A DNA stretch of 32,712 bases from Pleurocapsaceae cyanobacterium CSU_1_1 (lineage in GTDB: Bacteria > Cyanobacteriota > Cyanobacteriia > Cyanobacteriales > Xenococcaceae), in NCBI GenBank assembly GCA_012034765.1, contig JAAUOU010000050.1, positions 1-32,712 on the forward strand, in the 5' to 3' direction. Below are positions 29,382-32,712 of the stretch, one piece after another. Each line of letters begins with the position of its first letter. The stretch's first letter is position 1. A program made the translations under genes and the position numbers. The notes beneath the pieces were generated by a model. The model worked only from the letters and a program-made list of their open reading frames with translations, did no database searches and had not been told where the DNA came from.

Positions 29382-29401
29382 CTCCTCACAACATCCTCAA
29401 A
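29382..29401 (-). promoter_or_regulatory. Shared element, copy 2 (inverted)
   Basis: CTCCTCACAACATCCTCAAA is the reverse complement of TTTGAGGATGTTGTGAGGAG, 18 of 20 identical to copy 1. It lies 93 bp before the nitroreductase ATG. Confidence 0.45.
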
Positions 29402-29493
29402 CTTTTCCCTTAACTTCAAAGTGAATTTAGAACATCCGAATCAACTAGCAAAACTCTTTACTCTTTCCTTAGTGAGTTGATAGGAGAAAGATC

Positions 29494-30554
29494 ATGTCAA
29501 AATTAGCTTTAAATCCCTGGCAAATTGAAGAATCAGACTTTCCCGCTGATGGTACAACTTCAGAAAAGCTCAAATTTTAATTAACTATGCCGTCTTAGCT
29601 CCATCGGGACATAATACTCAACCTTGGTCATTCATCATAGTTAATGATGCTATTGAACTCTATGCAGATAAGACTCGTGCTTTACCTGTGGTCGATCCAG
29701 ATGATCGCGAACTAATTATTAGCTGTGGTGCAGCTTTATTTAATCTTCGTATTGCTATACGCCATTTTGGTTATAGAGATATTGTAGAAATTTTTCCTCA
29801 GCCAGAAATTGCCGATTTGTTGGCTAGAGTGAGTATTGGTAGTAAAAGAATCATCAAACAAGAAGAAAGCTATTTATTTAGAGTTATCTCCAAAAGAGCT
29901 ACTAATCGCCTTCCATTTATAGATCGTGAACTTCCTGCATCTTTAATTTCAGAACTTGAATCGGCAACTGAATTAGAAGGCACTTGGCGAGAAATTATGA
30001 CTAAAATAATCTCCGCAAGTACTCGCTCAAAAGTAATTGAATTAATCGATCGCGGAGATCGCCTACAAATGGCAGATCCATTGTTTCGTCAAGAATTATC
30101 AAAATGGGTTCATGCTCATAACAATCCTAGTCATGATGGTATTTCCGCCCATGCTCAAGGCATAAACGAAAAATTAGATGTGTTTACACCTTTGATTTCT
30201 CTGGCTATTCGCTCTTTCGATTTGGGAAAATCTCAGTCAGCCAAAGATTGTCAACTTGCTAAAAATGCCCCAGTTTTAATGCTGATCGGTAGTAATAATG
30301 ACTATCCTCGCGATTGGCTAGAAACAGGAGAGGCTTTAGAACACCTATTATTGAAAGCCAGAATTAATGATGTTTGGGCATCGTTTTTCAATCAGCCTGT
30401 TGAAATTCCTGAATTGCGATCGCGCCTACAGGCTATGTTTCCCGAAAATGGCCATCCGCAAATATTGCTGCGATTGGGTTATGCCAAGGAAATCAAACCA
30501 ACCCCAAGAAGAACTGTAGATGAAGTCTTAAATGAAGTCAGAAGTAGGAAGTAG
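29494..30554 (+). pseudogene. Acg-type FMN-binding nitroreductase-family oxidoreductase, frame broken once
   Basis: An ATG at 29494 (AGGAGAAAG just upstream) opens MSKLALNPWQIEESDFPAD and stops at 29580. The frame then continues from the same point, one base shifted, through to 30554. Adding one T to the T4 run at 29575-29578 restores 353 residues. Residues about 36-47 (APSGHNTQPWSF) are the FMN-binding signature of nitroreductase-fold proteins, and the two-domain length fits the Acg family (a fused double nitroreductase fold thought to bind FMN rather than reduce substrates). The C-terminal half ends LRLGYAKEIKPTPRRTVDEVL, typical. The first 30 codons are otherwise easy to miss. Regulation may involve the shared element 93 bp upstream. 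Confidence 0.82.
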
Positions 30555-30588
30555 CAACCACTGGCTACTAACCATATGTGAAGCGGTA
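30555..30588 (-). repeat. Interspersed repeat with CATATGGTTAGT core, copy 2 (inverted)
   Basis: Reads CAACCACTGGCTACTAACCA then TATGTGAAGCGGTA on plus; its reverse complement matches 29019-29045 at both ends, with 7 extra bases between GTTAGT and GGTTG. It starts right after the nitroreductase stop. Confidence 0.6.
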
Positions 30589-30878
30589 CCCTTTAGGGTT
30601 AGGAATCCTTTAGGACAAGGGTGCAAAATCCTTTAGAGCGCGTCGCCCGCATGTAGTCAGGAGTCAGAATTAGCTTAGAAGGTTCAACACAATCATTAGG
30701 GAGATAATTGTTTTAGTTGTGACTATAGAGCGATCGCCTTCAAACTGTTTAATCTATATATAGAGTTATTGATGCCCTTAGTTTTTTCAGGGAAAGTAGC
30801 GAGCAGACGATCGCGAAATTTTTCCCAATCTAATGGGAAACGAACTATTTACTATTTACACCATCAATTTTCCACTCC
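30589..30878. other. Intergenic region downstream of the nitroreductase
   Basis: No gene seen. It contains CCCTTTAGGGTTAGGAATCC and TCCTTTAGGA (30606-30615), a third partial TCCTTTAGAG at 30635, and a GCGCGTCGCCCGC patch like that near 13356. One HIP1 lies at about 30731 and the terminator-like hairpin at 30821-30840. Confidence 0.5.
30821..30840 (-). terminator. Hairpin TTTCCCA/TGGGAAA, possible terminator of the 80-residue gene
   Basis: TTTCCCA (30821-30827) and TGGGAAA (30834-30840) form a perfect 7-bp stem with a 6-nt loop, 38 bp past the stop at 30879. On the minus strand it is followed by AAATTTCG, a weak U-tract, so the call is tentative. Confidence 0.4.
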
Positions 30879-31109
30879 CTAATCTTCTGACCATTCATCT
30901 TTGGCTAAAAGATCGCAGATACGATCTCTCAACAAATAATCGTTTCTTTCTAATTCACATTCAGCGCAAATCCATTCTTTTGGGGGAATAAAATCACAAA
31001 GAGCGCAAATTGATTGATGGGGATCGATTTTGCCAGTTTCAACCAGATGGCGGGCTTCATCTTTAATTTCATCAAGAGAAAAATTATAAAAACTTACTGT
31101 AGCAACCAT
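30879..31109 (-). CDS. Small protein with a CxxC/CxxC zinc-ribbon-like motif
   Basis: 76 residues from the ATG at 31109, or 80 from the ATG at 31121. The inner start is preferred because TGAGGT lies just upstream. The N-terminal about 30 residues are acidic (FSLDEIKDEARHLVETGKID). Then CALC (35-38) and CAEC (48-51) give CxxC-x9-CxxC, a probable zinc-binding ribbon, followed by an acidic helix RDRICDLLAKDEWSED. No family name is certain; similar small proteins are hypothetical in cyanobacteria. It might bind nucleic acid or protein. The shared element lies about 52 bp upstream, and a hairpin follows the stop. Confidence 0.75.
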   Translation of the reverse strand: MVATVSFYNFSLDEIKDEARHLVETGKIDPHQSICALCDFIPPKEWICAECELERNDYLLRDRICDLLAKDEWSED

Positions 31110-31160
31110 GATTGACCTCATTAGTTAATTCAGTTCTCATATTTAAGATAATTAATAAGC

Positions 31161-31176
31161 TTGAGGAAGTTGTGAG
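31161..31176 (+). promoter_or_regulatory. Shared element, copy 3 (TTGAGGAAGTTGTGAG)
   Basis: 16 bases identical to the core of 28976-28995. It lies 52 bp before the zinc-ribbon gene, in the opposite orientation to that gene's reading direction. Confidence 0.45.
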
Positions 31177-31306
31177 CAATATATAGTCAGTAAATTAACA
31201 GAACAACCAGGGCTATTTCATTCAAGCTTTAGTTGTCGGACAAAATTCAAAGTTTGCTCGGCTTCATCGCGATCGCTTAGGGAAATAATTTTTTTCAGGT
31301 ACAGCC

Positions 31307-31992
31307 CATTGGTCACAAGTTAAGGAAATCAGAAAAAAGTCAAGAGAAATTAAGAATCGTGTGAAACTCAAAGAGAATAAGCAATTGAAAGGTTTTATTT
31401 CTCTATGGGCAAGAGTAAAAGACTGAATCGAGACCACGCTAAACAAACTCAACGACCGATGGTGGAAGATCGAGTCATTGCCGAACACCTAACTGTTCTA
31501 CTAACTCCCACAATCAAATCTCAGTCGCGACATTTTCGAGAATTAGGACTCAGAGAGAGAATTCTGACACTCCCTCTAATGGTAGCTGCGGTTTTGACTT
31601 TGCTTTGGAGGGATGTACCAGGAATCACGGAACTAAATCGATTACTGGAAACAGAAGGTTTTTTATGGTGTGGAAGAACTAAGGTCAGTCAACAAGCCTT
31701 ATCTGAAAGATTTTTGACATTTCCTGCTATTTTATTCCAGAGAATTTTTGATGAAATCTTGCCTCAACTGAAAATTAGATGGTCTGAGCGTCACAATCGT
31801 CCTTTACCTGACAGTGTTCGGTTTACTTTGTCTAAGTTTGAGAACATATTGTTAAAAGACAGAGAAAACCGAAGAAAAAGTTAATCATTGCTCCCTTTCC
31901 AGATAAACAGCGAGATTCTGACCAGTTTTTCTTTCAATCTCCTCTCAAACCCTCTTTGGCAAATGGCTTACGCGCTTAACTTGTGACCAATG
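31307..31992 (+). mobile_element. MITE-like internally deleted IS4-family element, 686 bp
   Basis: Bounded by 18-bp perfect inverted repeats: CATTGGTCACAAGTTAAG at 31307-31324 and its complement at 31975-31992. Inside are the transposase N-terminus and C-terminus but not the catalytic centre (see 31405-31979). Full IS4-family elements are about 1.3-1.6 kb, so about 0.7 kb or more is missing. The stop codon lies inside the right repeat, as is common. With intact ends it could still be moved by a full copy elsewhere. Flanks (AGGTACAGCC and CTTCCGCTCT) show no duplication. Confidence 0.75.
31405..31979 (+). pseudogene. IS4-family transposase remnant, catalytic core deleted
   Basis: Two pieces. 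31405-31884 starts MGKSKRLNRDHAKQTQRPM and continues LPLMVAAVLTLLWRDVPG and LCGRTKVSQQALSERFLTFP-like segments up to LPDSVRFTLSKFEN, about 150 residues typical of the N-terminus, before which an active copy would reach DGSTLEALF and the DDE residues. From about 31842 another frame carries the likely C-terminus: IVKRQRKPKKKLIIAPFPDK, then SDQFFFQSPLKPSLANGLRA, stop at 31977-31979. The join at about 31842-31850 is therefore a deletion that also shifts frame. It cannot encode active transposase. Family confidence is good from remembered similarity; the C-terminal match is inference. Confidence 0.75.
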
Positions 31993-32265
31993 CTTCCGCT
32001 CTAATTTTTTCGCAGTCTTTGAGCGCCTTAAGAATGACATCCTGCTGATTATTCTTACCTTTAACTTAATGTCGCGAGAATGCCCATTTATCATTGATGG
32101 CAACTGTCGGTGCAGGCGATCGCTTTAAATGTTTGAGAATCTGTAATTCTACATCCATAGAATTGGTAGCATAATTGCTTGATAATCAGGAATTGGCATC
32201 GCTTTAACCGTAAACTAAACGCTTAATAGATAGAATTCCCACAATTGAATAATTTAACTCACTAG

Positions 32266-32397
32266 TTAATATCCCAACAACTTAAGAACTTGATTTTGGT
32301 TAAAAGAACGTTTTTGGGCGATCGCCATATTTTTAATTTTCTCGCGAAATTCCTGATACTTTGCCTGGGATTGAGGTTTCTTGAGGCAATGTTCAAT
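32266..32397 (-). pseudogene. Remnant of a small protein lacking a start codon
   Basis: Minus-strand frame of 43 codons: begins after a TAG at 32398-32400, reads IEHCLKKPQSQAKYQEFREK and then IKNMAIAQKRSFNQNQVLKLLGY to TAA at 32266-32268. An upstream ATG AAA ATA TAG (32409-32398) is in the same frame, so a single stop separates a likely start from the body. Composition is basic and helical and codon use is coding-like. It precedes the IS-split gene by about 107 bp on the same strand. Family and function are not known. Confidence 0.4.
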
Positions 32398-32409
32398 CTA
32401 TATTTTCAT

Positions 32410-32712
32410 TGGTGATCTGGCGCTACTCCATTGGTATTAAATTGGGGATGCTGATTTTAAAATAATGTAAAGTGTTTTTTTAGGTGATGATTAGGGAACT
32501 TTATAAAGTACTCATGATTAATTATGTTTGACTAAATTTATGGGTTCTTCAGTTGTAAATATGCCAAATAGTTAGTCAGCAAGCTAAAAAAAAGAAATAA
32601 GCTTAAGAAGATATTGAACTAAAGTCTTTGTTGTGTATAGCTTGCAATTACAACTAATTATTACTTATACTTGCTGGAATTAGGGTTAATAAAAATAGTT
32701 AACTACGTAAAA
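32410..32712. other. Gene-poor right edge
   Basis: A/T-rich with no open frame of interest and no strong hairpin. It may hold the promoter of the decayed minus-strand genes, but nothing is clear. Confidence 0.4.

Larger units (their letters stand above)
31218..32158 (-). pseudogene. Small gene split by the IS4-type element
   Basis: Removing 31307-31992 leaves a minus-strand frame from ATG 32158 to TGA 31218: 255 bases, 84 codons plus stop. The two halves join in phase, ...KDCEKIRAE-GLYLKKIISLSD..., the glycine codon being made from bases on both sides. Apart from one in-frame TAA near 32066-32068, after residue 30, nothing is broken. The protein looks helical (VILKALKDCEKIRAEGLYLKKII, DEAEQTLNFVRQLKLE). 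I do not recognise it. The precise re-joining shows that the element inserted with no visible target duplication, and the TAA suggests decay after or independently of insertion. Confidence 0.6.

Noticed and set aside
31297-32002. Target-site duplication of the IS4-type element
   Set aside because: Flanks AGGTACAGCC and CTTCCGCTCT do not match, and the host frame re-joins without extra bases.

Overview
The window is cyanobacterial chromosome. The HIP1 octamer GCGATCGC recurs throughout, and the gene set is typical: ndhF1, the fused panC-cmk, ccs1, rpsB-tsf, dapL, lepA, and several small proteins I know only as cyanobacterial hypotheticals. Heptanucleotide tandem repeats and many interspersed intergenic palindromes suggest a repeat-rich genome such as the Pleurocapsa or Chroococcales type; that placement is inference. 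No rRNA, tRNA or CRISPR array was found.

Layout. 1-568 is a gene-poor edge with a strong hairpin. 569-9657 holds lepA(-), a solitary ribbon-helix-helix protein, a PAS/GAF histidine kinase, a GT2 glycosyltransferase(-), a multi-membrane protein with a broken frame, and ndhF1. 9771-13073, all on minus, holds two metallo-beta-lactamase-type proteins and a conserved protein of unknown function with a broken frame. 13447-15144 is the rpsB-tsf operon(-), with a structured rpsB leader. 15368-16641 is a BlaI/M56-peptidase pair, then purM(-), an RlpA-like secreted protein, panC-cmk, a heme catalase with a small downstream gene, and dapL(-). 24047-28761, all on minus, holds a small protein, a CgeB-like glycosyltransferase, a SpoIID/LytB protein and ccs1. 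28762-32712 is an accessory-looking end with small genes, an Acg-type nitroreductase, dispersed repeats, and an internally deleted IS4-type element inserted in a small gene.

Two themes stand out. First, the rpsB 5' leader can fold into an H-type pseudoknot that reaches the Shine-Dalgarno sequence, with an extra hairpin inside it. This is a good candidate for S2 autoregulation. Second, six otherwise healthy genes are each broken by exactly one nucleotide, mostly in homopolymers. Every one becomes a full-length frame when that base is corrected, so sequencing or assembly error is at least as likely as real decay, and those genes should be read as probably functional. At the right end the decay looks real: a MITE-like element splits a small reading frame cleanly, and a neighbouring small frame has lost its start.
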